Of a stretch of DNA of 64,000 nucleotides, positions 53,022 through 63,173 are shown piece by piece. Source of the DNA: Gangjinia marincola (GTDB lineage Bacteria > Bacteroidota > Bacteroidia > Flavobacteriales > Flavobacteriaceae); NCBI RefSeq assembly GCF_039523415.1, contig NZ_BAAAFG010000012.1, positions 1-64,000 on the forward strand, written 5' to 3'. Below the pieces are notes generated by a model that made no database searches, had not been told where the DNA came from, and saw only the letters and a list, made by a program, of their open reading frames with translations. Both the position numbers and the translations under genes were made by a program. Position 1 is the stretch's first letter, and each line of letters begins with the position of its first letter.

Positions 53022-54647
53022 ATGAAACATATCACTTTATCCCTTGCTCTACTAGCACTTCCTCTTTTAGCTACAGCCCAATCCCTCCCCGAAAAATCAG
53101 TGAAGAGCGATATTGAAGAAGTAAAGGTTTTTTTACAGGGAGCACAAATTACCCGAAAAGGAACAACGACCACACGATCTGGCAAACAGGTCATAAAACT
53201 CACCAACTTATCCCCGCATATAGATAAAAATAGTATTCAAGTGAAGGCTAATGGAAACTTTACGGTATTGGGCGTAAAGCATGATATTAATTATTTAGAA
53301 GAACTGGATAAGAATAAAAAAATAGATAGCCTTACGGCGGAAATAGAAGCGGTAGAAGATAAGCTGACCCTTAAACGATCCAGGTTAGAAGTATTAGCCG
53401 AAAAGAAAAGTTTGCTGAGTGCCAATAAGAACCTTGGCGGAACAAATAATGGCACATCCTTAACTCAGCTGAAGCAGGCGATTGATTTTTACGATCGTGA
53501 ACTCACTGCGATCGAAGCCGATGAATTAAAAACTCAGAAGAATATTGATGATCTCAATGAGCAATTAGGTAAGCTTAAGCGTGAGTTGCAAAGTGCACAG
53601 CGTATTCAGGAATTTCCCAGCGGCGAGATCCATGTGCGCATTGACGCACCCAAAAGCACTCCGGCGAGTTTTGAAGTCCGTTACCTGGTGAGTAATGCCG
53701 GCTGGTATCCAAAGTATGACGTAAGAGCCACTAAGGTCAATCAGCCCATCCAATTGGCGTACAAAGCCGAAGTCTATCAAAACACAGGTATTAACTGGAA
53801 CAATGTGAATCTAAGACTATCTAACGGAAACCCCAATCAAAGCGGCACGATGCCGGAGTTAGGGACGTGGTATTTAAACTACTATCAACCCAACAGAAGA
53901 TTCGGATACGATGATGCTCAGCTGGATGAGGTAATTGTGACTGAGGCTTTAGAGGGACAAGTAGCTAGTGTGAGAATGAAAAAAGAAGCTGCACCTGCTC
54001 CAGTAGCGAGTCGAGTGCAAGCTAACGCGGTAGAAAATCAAACTACAGTAGATTTTGTGATTGACCGACCTTATTCTGTAAATTCCAATGGTGAAGCCAT
54101 TACGGTCGATTTAAAAGAACATACCATTCCGGCGACCTATCAATATTATGCAACACCCAAGTTGGACACCGATGCATTTTTGGTAGCCCGCATCACCAAT
54201 TGGGATCAATATAATTTATTGGAAGGAGAAGCTAACTTATATTTTGAAGATGCTTACGTGGGTCGATCTATTCTAGATGCAAAATCTCTATCTGATACGC
54301 TCAATATTTCCTTGGGTAGAGACAAAAGTATTGTGATAGGGAGAGAGAAAGTAGATCAGTTTTCAAAACGCAGAACCATTGGCAGTAATAAAGTAGATAG
54401 TAGAGCTTTTGAAATTACGGTGCGCAACAAGAAATCTCAGCCTGTTGACTTGATTTTATACGATCAAATTCCGGTTTCCACCCGTAATGAAATTGAAATA
54501 GAAGCAGAAGAGCTTTCTGGCGGAAAACTAGACGAATCCACCGGAAAAGTAACTTGGCAACTCAAGCTTCCTGCCGGGGAGCAAACGAAACTTACCTTAA
54601 GCTATGAGGTGAAGTATCCCAAAAGGGAGAAGGTTATTTTAGAGTAA
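53022..54647 (+). CDS. Exported MuiA-like protein (DUF4140/DUF4139)
   Basis: The 541-residue protein has a signal peptide (cleavage near ATAQS), an N-terminal DUF4140-like domain with a long coiled coil (about 95-200), and the C-terminal DUF4139 beta-region (FEVRYLVSNAGWYPKYDVRAT, EITVRNKKSQPVDLILYDQIPV). Members are named after the mucoidy inhibitor MuiA and lack a known mechanism. An insert at about residues 295-325 contains LDEVIVTE, a motif normally found near the plug of TonB receptors. Orientation and spacing suggest it is a single-gene unit. Confidence 0.85.
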   Translation: MKHITLSLALLALPLLATAQSLPEKSVKSDIEEVKVFLQGAQITRKGTTTTRSGKQVIKLTNLSPHIDKNSIQVKANGNFTVLGVKHDINYLEELDKNKKIDSLTAEIEAVEDKLTLKRSRLEVLAEKKSLLSANKNLGGTNNGTSLTQLKQAIDFYDRELTAIEADELKTQKNIDDLNEQLGKLKRELQSAQRIQEFPSGEIHVRIDAPKSTPASFEVRYLVSNAGWYPKYDVRATKVNQPIQLAYKAEVYQNTGINWNNVNLRLSNGNPNQSGTMPELGTWYLNYYQPNRRFGYDDAQLDEVIVTEALEGQVASVRMKKEAAPAPVASRVQANAVENQTTVDFVIDRPYSVNSNGEAITVDLKEHTIPATYQYYATPKLDTDAFLVARITNWDQYNLLEGEANLYFEDAYVGRSILDAKSLSDTLNISLGRDKSIVIGREKVDQFSKRRTIGSNKVDSRAFEITVRNKKSQPVDLILYDQIPVSTRNEIEIEAEELSGGKLDESTGKVTWQLKLPAGEQTKLTLSYEVKYPKREKVILE

Positions 54648-54649
54648 CT

Positions 54650-55020
54650 CATCCCCGCGTTTAAATGCTTCCGGAGCTTTTCAGCCTTCGTAGCCGTGAC
54701 TACTTCGGCGAAGTGGGCAAGCGGAGGAGTAATGCGGGGATCACTTTGTCATACCTGCGAAAGCAGGTATCTTTTAAATGTAACATAGATCCTATTGTGG
54801 AATAACTGTCTTCTAAAGCATGACAGACAGTCTTTTGTCATTCCTGCGCATGCGGGAATCTTTATGACTTTAATGCAGAGTTTATTATGAGATGCCTGCC
54901 TTGTTCCTTCGCTACAGCTTCGGCGACATGCGGACGTAGGCATGACAGATCAACACTTATTAATTCCCCCTTTCCTCGGTTGCTGAGCTTGTCGAAGCAG
55001 GGATAGGTTAGGGGGAGAGG
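54650..55020. repeat. Cluster of REP-like hairpins
   Basis: Palindromes include ATACCTGC/GCAGGTAT (54751-54770) and ATTCCTGC/GCGGGAAT (54840-54859), plus a GCTGAGCTTGTCGAAGCAGG segment at 54980-54999 that resembles the loop of the 41256-41396 hairpin. The cluster fills the space between the MuiA-like and ppc genes, which converge here. No gene is present. Confidence 0.75.
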
Positions 55021-55023
55021 ACC

Positions 55024-57603
55024 TTAAGCCGAATTCCGTGCGGCATTAATATTCCCGAACAAACTACGGGTGACCATCTTTTCATACACCTCAAGTGCTG
55101 CTTGGTGATCACCAGACTCTGTTTGTAATCGCTGAATTTCTCTCAAGGCATACTGCTGAATAGTCAAAAGAGGCAATACGATCTGTTCACGCACTGCAAT
55201 ACTGGCTTTCATCGCAGGGGCATCCTCCATTAATTCTGAATACCCCGTTAATTTAAGCAATAAGCGTTTGGTACGTTTGTATTCTTCATGGATTATGGTC
55301 CAAAATGCACCAAATTTTTCATCCTCTTTCATGTAAGCGGTCAGCTTGAAATACGATTTACTTAAACTCATCATACTGTTCTCAATAAGCGCTCTAAAAA
55401 ATGCCGAGTGATCATAAAGGGATTGTACCTCATGAAACCGATCTTCCCTTTCAAAGGCTTCAATGGCTGTTCCTACTCCGTAGAAACCGGGAACGTTTTG
55501 CTTTAACTGACTCCAGCTACCTACAAAAGGAATAGCCCTTAAATCTGAAAATACCAATTCATCACTTTTGCCTCGCTTTGAAGGACGACTCCCAATGTTG
55601 GTTTTAGCGTAATACTTTAACGTACTCATCTCTTGTAGGTAGGGTAAAAAACAGGGATGGTTTTTAAAGTCTACATAGGTTTCATAGCTTTTTTGAGCCA
55701 GCGCGTTCATGGTGGAACGATTTTCTTTAGAAAGCGGCTGTTGTTTAGCTGTAAAAAGTTCATTTACGATCCCGGAGCTTATCAATTGCTCCAGATTATA
55801 ACGGCAGGAGTCCAAGGTTCCAAAATTAGAGCTTATGGTTTGACCTTGAATGGTTAATTGCACTTCTTTTTGTTCTATTGTGGGGCCTAAGGATGCATAA
55901 AACTGATGCGTTTTGCCTCCACCGCGTGCCGGGGGTCCACCGCGACCGTCAAAGAAGAGTACTTCTACATTGTATTTTCGGGAGATGGTGGTGAGTCGTT
56001 CTTTTGCCGTAAAAATTCCCCAGTTTGCCATAAAATATCCACCGTCTTTGGTACCGTCCGAAAAGCCTAACATAATGGTTTGAATATTATTTCGGCGTTT
56101 AAGGTGTTCCGCGTAAGCGGGATTAGTATATAATGTTTCCATCACCTGATCTGCCATATCCAGATCGTCTACGGTTTCAAACAAGGGAACCACATCTGCC
56201 GTAGGTTTTTGCCAATCACATAAGCGTAAAAAAGTGAAGGCTTCCATTACATTAAGGACACTGCCGTTATTGCTAATGATGTAACGATTGCATCCCTGTT
56301 CTCCATTTTCTAGCTGGATTTGTTTCATGGCGTAGATGGAACCTAAGGTCTTATTTGCCATTTCATCGCTAATCTCTTCGGCTGTAATAGATCCTTTAAG
56401 TTTGGTGAGAATGTCTATTTGCTCTGCTTCAGATGTGTTGAGGTAATCCTTCGGAAAAATATCTTTTCCGGCAGCAGTGGTTTCACTTACAATAGCTTCC
56501 ATGACCCGGTGGTGTACCCTGGAATCCTGCCGAATATCAAGCGTAGCGAAGAACATTCCGAATAATTCTACTTTATTGATCAACTCCTGAAGCTTATCCA
56601 CAAACAGAGATTGATGCTTTTCGACAAGCATTTGCTTCATCTCATGTAAAGTCGAGAGAATACTATCGGCAGAAAGCGGTGTAGCATCATTATCCATAAA
56701 GGCATGTTGATACAGTGTAGCTTCCAGGTTTTTTGCAGATTCATACACTCCTTCAAAGGTTATTCTTCGGCTTAAGCGTCTTAAATCTTTATAGTAATTC
56801 TTAAGTAAGGTCTTGCGCAGTCTTCGGGCGACATCTAGCGTTATTTGAGTGGTCACAAAGGGGTTTCCATCCCGGTCTCCACCGGGCCAGAAGCCTATAT
56901 TAATTACTTGATTTTGTAATTCTTCTCCAGAAATATTTTGTTTGATATACGAATAGATACTGCTCATGGCGTGGTAGAAAATATTTTCCAGGTACCAGAT
57001 TAGATTTACCGCTTCGTCATAAGGTGTAGGTTTTTGATCCTTAAAGAAGGGAGTTTTTCCCAATTGAGCCAACAGCTGTTTGATGGTAGAGAGGTCATTT
57101 TCTTGAATGGCGTTTCCCAGATCTGTAATGATTCCTAAAACAGTTCCTGGATAAAATTGTGTGGGATGAGCAGTTAAAACTGTTCTGGTTTTAAAGCGTT
57201 GTAAGTATTGATTCAATTCATCAAACTTTTGCTGTGCCTGTGCCTGTTCCTTTATATTTCGAAGCGTACCCTGACCGTTCATATTGTTCATGGTGGTGAA
57301 GGAAGCATCTTCAATCGCATCAAATAGGACGACCTGGCGTTCTATATATTGGATAAATCTAAAGAGGAGTCCGATTTTATCTTTATCTGAGGCTTGTTGC
57401 ACGTATTGCTCAAAAAAATCATCAATGATTTGAGTTGGATTCTTGTCCTGCGCAAAGCCAGCTTGGCAGTGCTCACTAAATAGCGGTAATAAGGCTCCTG
57501 TATTTTTAATATTATCAAACGGGAGTGTTATAAAAATACTGTTATAGATTTGATATTTTGAAAGCACTTGTTCATCAAAGCGCTCTGATTTTGGTTGATT
57601 CAT
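55024..57603 (-). CDS. ppc: Phosphoenolpyruvate carboxylase
   Basis: The 859-residue cytosolic enzyme makes oxaloacetate from PEP and bicarbonate. The first catalytic histidine is H146 in LTAHPTQFYPG, followed by GGDRDGNPFVT, GFSDGTKDGGYF and the hallmark FDGRGGPPARGG with its catalytic arginines. The C-terminus ends RNSA, where many PEPCs end RNTG; the final tail is part of the active site in known enzymes, so this is a small deviation. The start is unambiguous. It is transcribed divergently from the subtilase gene. Confidence 0.95.
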   Translation of the reverse strand: MNQPKSERFDEQVLSKYQIYNSIFITLPFDNIKNTGALLPLFSEHCQAGFAQDKNPTQIIDDFFEQYVQQASDKDKIGLLFRFIQYIERQVVLFDAIEDASFTTMNNMNGQGTLRNIKEQAQAQQKFDELNQYLQRFKTRTVLTAHPTQFYPGTVLGIITDLGNAIQENDLSTIKQLLAQLGKTPFFKDQKPTPYDEAVNLIWYLENIFYHAMSSIYSYIKQNISGEELQNQVINIGFWPGGDRDGNPFVTTQITLDVARRLRKTLLKNYYKDLRRLSRRITFEGVYESAKNLEATLYQHAFMDNDATPLSADSILSTLHEMKQMLVEKHQSLFVDKLQELINKVELFGMFFATLDIRQDSRVHHRVMEAIVSETTAAGKDIFPKDYLNTSEAEQIDILTKLKGSITAEEISDEMANKTLGSIYAMKQIQLENGEQGCNRYIISNNGSVLNVMEAFTFLRLCDWQKPTADVVPLFETVDDLDMADQVMETLYTNPAYAEHLKRRNNIQTIMLGFSDGTKDGGYFMANWGIFTAKERLTTISRKYNVEVLFFDGRGGPPARGGGKTHQFYASLGPTIEQKEVQLTIQGQTISSNFGTLDSCRYNLEQLISSGIVNELFTAKQQPLSKENRSTMNALAQKSYETYVDFKNHPCFLPYLQEMSTLKYYAKTNIGSRPSKRGKSDELVFSDLRAIPFVGSWSQLKQNVPGFYGVGTAIEAFEREDRFHEVQSLYDHSAFFRALIENSMMSLSKSYFKLTAYMKEDEKFGAFWTIIHEEYKRTKRLLLKLTGYSELMEDAPAMKASIAVREQIVLPLLTIQQYALREIQRLQTESGDHQAALEVYEKMVTRSLFGNINAARNSA

Positions 57604-57728
57604 GGTAAAAATATTGACGTGTTAAGGTATACATTTACAATTGAAAACCCTACAGTGCCAGTAGGATTTAATATGTTAAAAATTAGGCATTTAACATTCG
57701 TGTATGTGAATTTTTTTAACACATCTCC

Positions 57729-57736
57729 TATATTTG
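57729..57736 (+). promoter_or_regulatory. Putative flavobacterial -7 element for the subtilase gene
   Basis: TATATTTG matches the TAnnTTTG consensus, 32 bases before the ATG at 57769. No convincing -33 TTG is seen. Confidence 0.45.
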
Positions 57737-57768
57737 ATCTTTATTGATATACTAATTGAACATTAATT

Positions 57769-60700
57769 ATGAAAAAAGCTACCATATTGACATTTTTTAG
57801 ATCGTTAGGAATAGTTTTATGCTCTTTCTTATTTACTCTTTCCTCCCACGCTCAGGACTATACCATTCAATTTTTGAACGAATCCATTGAGCTACCTGAA
57901 AATTTTGGATCGTTTTCCTGGGACTCCTTTTCTGACCAAAATAAATATAGAGATGGATATTATGGTTGGATACAATTCTATGAAACGCCAACTCAGGCTG
58001 AGCAAAATCAACTTCGTGCTATGGGAGTAGAGTTGATCGACTATATCCCTAACAAAGCATATTTGTTTTATGCTAAACAAATTAATGTTCAGGAATTTAA
58101 CAACTTAGAGGTGCGTTCTATCGTTCCTATTGAGGCCCAATATAAATTGAGCTATGACTTGAAGTCTGAAACTGTAGGTGATTGGGCAATACAGGGTAAT
58201 TCTTATGTGGTAAATTTGGTTACACATCAAGGTGCGAAATCGGCAACACTTGATAATTTGGTTCAGTTAGGAATACAAACCAACAAACACTATAAGGGAG
58301 CAGATATGCTAGAGGTAGTTGTTGCTCCTAATAGGATATCTGATTTAGCTTCTTTGCCTACGGTAAAATGGATAGAGCCTATCCCACAACCGGGAGAGCC
58401 AGAGGATACCAGAGGTCGCTCTTTGCACAAGGCCAACACCATCGATACGCAAACCGCAACAGGAAGAAATTATACTGGTGATGGGATTGGAGTAATGGTA
58501 CGGGACGACGGTGTCGTAGGTCCACATATTGATTTTCAAGGACGTTTGGATAACTCGGGAGCTTCAGTATCCGGACCTACACATGGCGACGGAGTAGCAG
58601 GTATTATGGCTGGTGCGGGGAATCTCGACCCTGACAAAAGAGGGATGGCCGCAGGTGCGAGTGTTTACGCTGTAAACTATGTGCCTTCTCATTTAGATGC
58701 AGCTACGACCAGCTTAATTGAGTCTGGTGATGTAGTGATTACCAATTCATCATTTAGTGATGGTTGTAATGCCGGGAATACAGTAAACATGAGAACTGTG
58801 GATACCCAGGCAAATAACTATTTGTCTTTATTACATGTGTATTCTGCCGGTAATTCTAATGGAAATGAGTGTGGTTACGGTGCAGGAACTCAATGGGGAA
58901 ACATTACCGGAGGTCACAAGCAAGGTAAAAATGTTATTGCAACAGCCAATGTAAATTTTGCCGGTACACTAGCCACTAGTAGTAGTAGAGGTCCCGCGTA
59001 TGATGGACGTATTAAACCAGACATCACAGCCAATGGACAAGGTCATCTTTCTACTGCCGAAAATAATACCTATCAAACATTCGGTGGTACCTCTGGTGCG
59101 GCACCGGGTATTGCAGGAGTTTCGGCTCAATTATATGAGGCTTATCAGGGTATATATGGAACTCTACCTGATGCGTCCTTAATTAAAGCCACGCTATTGA
59201 ATACAGCTAATGACTACGGTAATGTTGGTCCTGACTTTAGATTTGGTTGGGGTATAGTTAATGCATTACGTGCAGCAATGTTATTAGAGGAAGGTCGTTT
59301 TCTATCTGATGAAATAGGCCAGGGTGAATCAAACACACATACCATAACGGTCCCTGCTAATACAAAGCAAGTCCGTTTTATGGTATACTGGAATGATCAG
59401 GCTGCTGCTGCCGGAGTCACACCGGCTTTAGTCAATGATATTGATATGACTGTTAATGATCCCGATTCTAATACACTCAGTCCATGGATACTGGATTCTA
59501 CTCCTAATGCCGGAGCCTTAAATCAACCGGCCACTAATGGTGAAGACCATCTTAACAATATGGAGCAAGTTTTAATAGACAACCCTGTAGCAGGAGATTA
59601 TACCATCAATCTAAGTGGTTTTAATGTTCCTTTTGGACCTCAGGAATATGTAGTAGTGTACGAAGTCATTGCTGAGGATGTAATGATCACTTATCCTTTT
59701 GGTGGAGAAAAATTTACACCGGGTACTGCCGAAGTTATTCGCTGGGATGCATTACCGGGAGACGAAGATTTTTTAATTGAGTACTCTGTTGACAATGGCA
59801 TATTTTGGAATACTATTGGTACTTCTCCTTCTACAACGCGTTATAGAAGCTGGAATGTACCTGCATCAATTTCAGGAAATTGTTTTGTGCGAATTACGAG
59901 AGGAGATGAAGTTAGCGTACATACTGATTCTTTTTCGATTGCAGAACGAGTAAGCAACGTTGAGATTGCTTCAGTTTGCCCAGATACGTATACGGTGACC
60001 TGGAATGAAGTTACGGGTGCAACCACCTATGATGTATATGCATTAGGAGAGAAGTTTATGGAAGTTGTTGGTACAGTGAATACCAATACAGCCGATATTC
60101 CGGTAGTAGATTTAGATAAACCGCTTTGGGTTGCAGTAGTTGCAAAGAATATAGCACTTGGATGGGAAAGCAAACGTACGATCGCTGTAGGCGGAACAAC
60201 CGGATTACAGAATTGTGTGCTGACCAATGACTTAGCGATAGAGGAACTTAATGTAAATGAAGATGATTTTCTTTTAGCCTGTGATAATCAACCTGTGGTA
60301 GTATCTGCAGATATAAGTAATACGGGAGCGGAGCAACAATCTAACTTTATGATATCCTATCAATTAAATGATGATCCTGTGGTTGAAGAAATGTATACGG
60401 AAACACTGGCTTCGGGTGAGCTTATTACCTTTGAATTTGCAGAGCCTGTTAGCATAACGACTGATGGTGACTATTCACTAAAAGTTTGGGTAACCTTAGA
60501 TTCTGACCAGAATGAGTTTAACGATGAAATTGAATTACCTTTTTATGCTTTTGTAAACCCTGAAGCAATAAACTTTGTAGAAGGATTTGAAGAAGCTAAT
60601 TATCTTCCAAATGGATGGAACATTGTCAATCCAGATGATGGTACAACTTGGGAAGAACGTTCTGGTATAATTGGGTCTGATGGAAATCAAACGGTAAGTG

Positions 60701-61350
60701 TAGCAATTGATAACTTCTCTTACAATGCTGCCGGTCAAGAAGATGTTATTGCTACAGCTATATATGATCTTGAGAACGAAAGTAATGCAAGCTTGTTATT
60801 TGATATCGCTAAAGCACAATACTCAGCTCAATTTACAGATTCATTTAGAGTTGATATTTCGACAGATTGTGGAGATACCTTTCAGGAGATATATTTTGAA
60901 ACGGGACTTGATTTATCTACAGTAGCGGGTTATATAACATCTAACTGGTCTCCAACTTCTCCGTCTAATTGGCGTACAGAAATCATAGATCTTTCGGCTT
61001 ATGCAGGGAGCAATGTAGTACTTAGATTTGTAAATATTAATGGCTACGGGAACAGTACATTTATTGATAATGTAGCACTCCAATCTTCCTTGTCTGTCAA
61101 TGATAAAGATTTATTTGGAGCTATTAGCATGTATCCTAATCCTGCATCTGACATGTTAACGATTGAAGCTCCGGCTGGAACACCAATATCGTCGGTTAGG
61201 ATTTATAATCAACTAGGTCAATCAGTACTTGAGATGGCTAATAAAGATGCACAAGCAATTCTTGACTTAAGTAATTTTGCGTCTGGTCTATACCTTGTAT
61301 CGATTGAGGCAGAAGGTCAATTAATTACGAAGAAATTGATTGTAGATTAG
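57769..61350 (+). CDS. T9SS-exported S8 subtilisin-like serine protease
   Basis: The 1193-residue protein has a signal peptide (cleavage near SSHAQ), a propeptide-like N-region to about residue 215, and an S8 catalytic domain. The catalytic triad is D246 in VRDDG (the usual form is DTG or DSG), H272 in THGDGVAG, and S442 in GGTSGAAPG. Downstream are a PPC-like or beta-sandwich region (about 520-630), Ig/CARDB-like modules, and a Por sorting domain (about 1119-1193, MYPNPASDML ... SGLYLVSI). It would act as a secreted or surface protease. It is one of three T9SS substrates in the window. Confidence 0.93.
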   Translation: MKKATILTFFRSLGIVLCSFLFTLSSHAQDYTIQFLNESIELPENFGSFSWDSFSDQNKYRDGYYGWIQFYETPTQAEQNQLRAMGVELIDYIPNKAYLFYAKQINVQEFNNLEVRSIVPIEAQYKLSYDLKSETVGDWAIQGNSYVVNLVTHQGAKSATLDNLVQLGIQTNKHYKGADMLEVVVAPNRISDLASLPTVKWIEPIPQPGEPEDTRGRSLHKANTIDTQTATGRNYTGDGIGVMVRDDGVVGPHIDFQGRLDNSGASVSGPTHGDGVAGIMAGAGNLDPDKRGMAAGASVYAVNYVPSHLDAATTSLIESGDVVITNSSFSDGCNAGNTVNMRTVDTQANNYLSLLHVYSAGNSNGNECGYGAGTQWGNITGGHKQGKNVIATANVNFAGTLATSSSRGPAYDGRIKPDITANGQGHLSTAENNTYQTFGGTSGAAPGIAGVSAQLYEAYQGIYGTLPDASLIKATLLNTANDYGNVGPDFRFGWGIVNALRAAMLLEEGRFLSDEIGQGESNTHTITVPANTKQVRFMVYWNDQAAAAGVTPALVNDIDMTVNDPDSNTLSPWILDSTPNAGALNQPATNGEDHLNNMEQVLIDNPVAGDYTINLSGFNVPFGPQEYVVVYEVIAEDVMITYPFGGEKFTPGTAEVIRWDALPGDEDFLIEYSVDNGIFWNTIGTSPSTTRYRSWNVPASISGNCFVRITRGDEVSVHTDSFSIAERVSNVEIASVCPDTYTVTWNEVTGATTYDVYALGEKFMEVVGTVNTNTADIPVVDLDKPLWVAVVAKNIALGWESKRTIAVGGTTGLQNCVLTNDLAIEELNVNEDDFLLACDNQPVVVSADISNTGAEQQSNFMISYQLNDDPVVEEMYTETLASGELITFEFAEPVSITTDGDYSLKVWVTLDSDQNEFNDEIELPFYAFVNPEAINFVEGFEEANYLPNGWNIVNPDDGTTWEERSGIIGSDGNQTVSVAIDNFSYNAAGQEDVIATAIYDLENESNASLLFDIAKAQYSAQFTDSFRVDISTDCGDTFQEIYFETGLDLSTVAGYITSNWSPTSPSNWRTEIIDLSAYAGSNVVLRFVNINGYGNSTFIDNVALQSSLSVNDKDLFGAISMYPNPASDMLTIEAPAGTPISSVRIYNQLGQSVLEMANKDAQAILDLSNFASGLYLVSIEAEGQLITKKLIVD

Positions 61351-61388
61351 TCTTATGTTATAATCTATTATATTAGAATATATTTGAG

Positions 61389-61424
61389 GAACTCCCTATT
61401 CATTAATTTTATAGGGAGTTCTTT
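61389..61424 (+). terminator. Intrinsic terminator after the subtilase gene
   Basis: GAACTCCCTAT (61389-61399) and ATAGGGAGTTC (61411-61421) form a perfect 11-base stem followed by a short T-run. Confidence 0.85.
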
Positions 61425-61521
61425 CGTTATATGGCTATTAGCGCGATTAAATGCTCAGTTCGCGAATAATCTATCCACCGATTGGTTGTTTACTCTGTTA
61501 TTTGTTTAAGGAGTTATTTTG

Positions 61522-61880
61522 ATGTTGATAACTTATCGATGTAGTTTAAAACCTCGGCTTAAAGCCGTACTATTTACGGCGGTCATTTTTATTTTTTTCT
61601 ACTTGAGTGTATTGTACATTCAAAATCCTAAAACCTGTAACTTATTTCCAATTTTAAGGATAGGTACTGGTTTATTTATATAATTTTAGCCATTGCTTTT
61701 ATTTTTTCCCTGATAATAGCTTACAGGTCTGGCATTAAAAATTTTGATTTTTTTTCTGTTTTATCAGTTGGGATTTTTCAAGGCCTAATATTCATGCACT
61801 ATTTAATCATTAGTCCTGTTTATCTTTTAGAACAGGGCTATTATCGTGTCAAAGATTTTCTATCTTTCGCATTGATTTAG
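61522..61880 (+). pseudogene. Broken small membrane-protein gene (frameshifted)
   Basis: ATG at 61522 opens a 53-codon frame ending TAA at 61681-61683 with a hydrophobic helix (VLFTAVIFIFFYLSVLYI). One frame over, and continuous with it in hydrophobicity, codons from about 61677 run to a stop at 61878-61880 and encode IILAIAFIFSLIIAY, VLSVGIFQGLIFMHYLII and YRVKDFLSFALI. Together they would make one protein of about 120 residues with three or four helices, interrupted by a one-base shift near 61675. I do not recognise the family. Chance coding of an AT-rich spacer is possible. Confidence 0.4.
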
Positions 61881-61890
61881 AATAGATCCA

Positions 61891-63033
61891 ATGAAAAAAG
61901 GAATTAATACCATATGTACCCATGTAGGGGAACTTAAAGATAACGAACACAAAGGAGCCGTTTCACCTTTGTATATGTCTACATCATACGCCTTTGAAGA
62001 TGTGGAAACCAAACGTTATCCACGGTACTTCAATACACCCAATCAGGTGGCGCTTTCAAAAAAAATCGCTGCGTTAGAGCATGCTGAAGCAGGGATGATC
62101 TTTGGCAGTGGTATGGCGGCGGTAAGTACGGCCTTATTAGCCTTTCTTCAACAAGGCGATCATATTGTATTACAGCAAACATTATATGGAGGAACCAGTA
62201 ATCTGGTGGTAGAGGAGTTTGAAAAATTTGGCATTGACTATTCGTTCACAAAAGATTTAGAGATTTCTTCTTTTGAGAAAGAAATAAAGAGGAACACTAA
62301 AGTCATTTATATTGAAACTCCGTCAAATCCACTACTGACGATCACCAATATTGAGGCTGTCGCACGTCTGGCTAAACAGCACGAACTGGTTACGATGATC
62401 GACAATACGTTCGCCTCACCAATAAATCAAAACCCTATTGACCTTGGGATTGATATCGTAATTCATTCGGCAACAAAATATTTAGGGGGTCACAGTGATA
62501 TTCTGGCGGGAGCAATCGCAACATCGACTGCTCATATGGATCAGATTTTTCAATTAGCAAAAAATTTAGGCGGTAGTCTAAGTGATTATACGGTTTGGCT
62601 ATTAGAACGAAGTATAAAGACACTGGCATTAAGGGTTGAGCGTCAAAACAACAACGCCCTTACCATGGCAGAATGGCTTAAAAACCATGATTTAGTGGAT
62701 ACGGTGTATTATCCCGGGTTGAAGGATCACCCAAATCACGAATTGGCAAAAACGCAAATGCACGGATTTGGTGGGATGTTATCGTTTGAATGCGCTGCTT
62801 CGGTGAATACGACCTCGTTTTTTAAGGCACTTCAACTTATCAAACCATCCATGAGCCTGGCAGGAGTAGAAAGTACGATGCTGCTTCCGGCATTAACATC
62901 TCATTCGTTGTTAACTCCGAATGAGCGATATGCCCAGGGTATATCTGATCATTTGATACGATTTTCTGTAGGAATTGAAGAGGTTGAAGATCTTCAGCAG
63001 GACATTTCTTCGGCATTACGTGCTGGATTATAG
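61891..63033 (+). CDS. PLP-dependent trans-sulfuration enzyme (Cys/Met metabolism family)
   Basis: The 380-residue cytosolic enzyme is a type I PLP protein of the cystathionine gamma-synthase / gamma-lyase / methionine gamma-lyase group. The PLP lysine is K196 in SATKYLGGHSD, with ETPSNPLL at about 142-149, the PLP-binding aspartate in MIDNTFASP, and the C-terminal RFSVGIEEVEDL. Cystathionine gamma-synthase, gamma-lyase and related activities cannot be separated by these motifs. It lies 129 bases upstream of the peroxiredoxin gene on the same strand. Confidence 0.9.
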   Translation: MKKGINTICTHVGELKDNEHKGAVSPLYMSTSYAFEDVETKRYPRYFNTPNQVALSKKIAALEHAEAGMIFGSGMAAVSTALLAFLQQGDHIVLQQTLYGGTSNLVVEEFEKFGIDYSFTKDLEISSFEKEIKRNTKVIYIETPSNPLLTITNIEAVARLAKQHELVTMIDNTFASPINQNPIDLGIDIVIHSATKYLGGHSDILAGAIATSTAHMDQIFQLAKNLGGSLSDYTVWLLERSIKTLALRVERQNNNALTMAEWLKNHDLVDTVYYPGLKDHPNHELAKTQMHGFGGMLSFECAASVNTTSFFKALQLIKPSMSLAGVESTMLLPALTSHSLLTPNERYAQGISDHLIRFSVGIEEVEDLQQDISSALRAGL

Positions 63034-63128
63034 CTCATTACAATACTATCCTTTCTAAGCATAAAGATTGCTTATATACTAATACGTAAAAGTGAATAAA
63101 AGGCTACTGCATAACGAGAGTTTGCCTG

Positions 63129-63136
63129 TATTTTTG
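63129..63136 (+). promoter_or_regulatory. Putative flavobacterial -7 element for the peroxiredoxin gene
   Basis: TATTTTTG matches TAnnTTTG and lies 38 bases before the preferred ATG at 63174. No -33 motif is clear. Confidence 0.45.
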
Positions 63137-63173
63137 CACCGTAAAAAAAATTGAACTTTTAATGTATAAGCAC

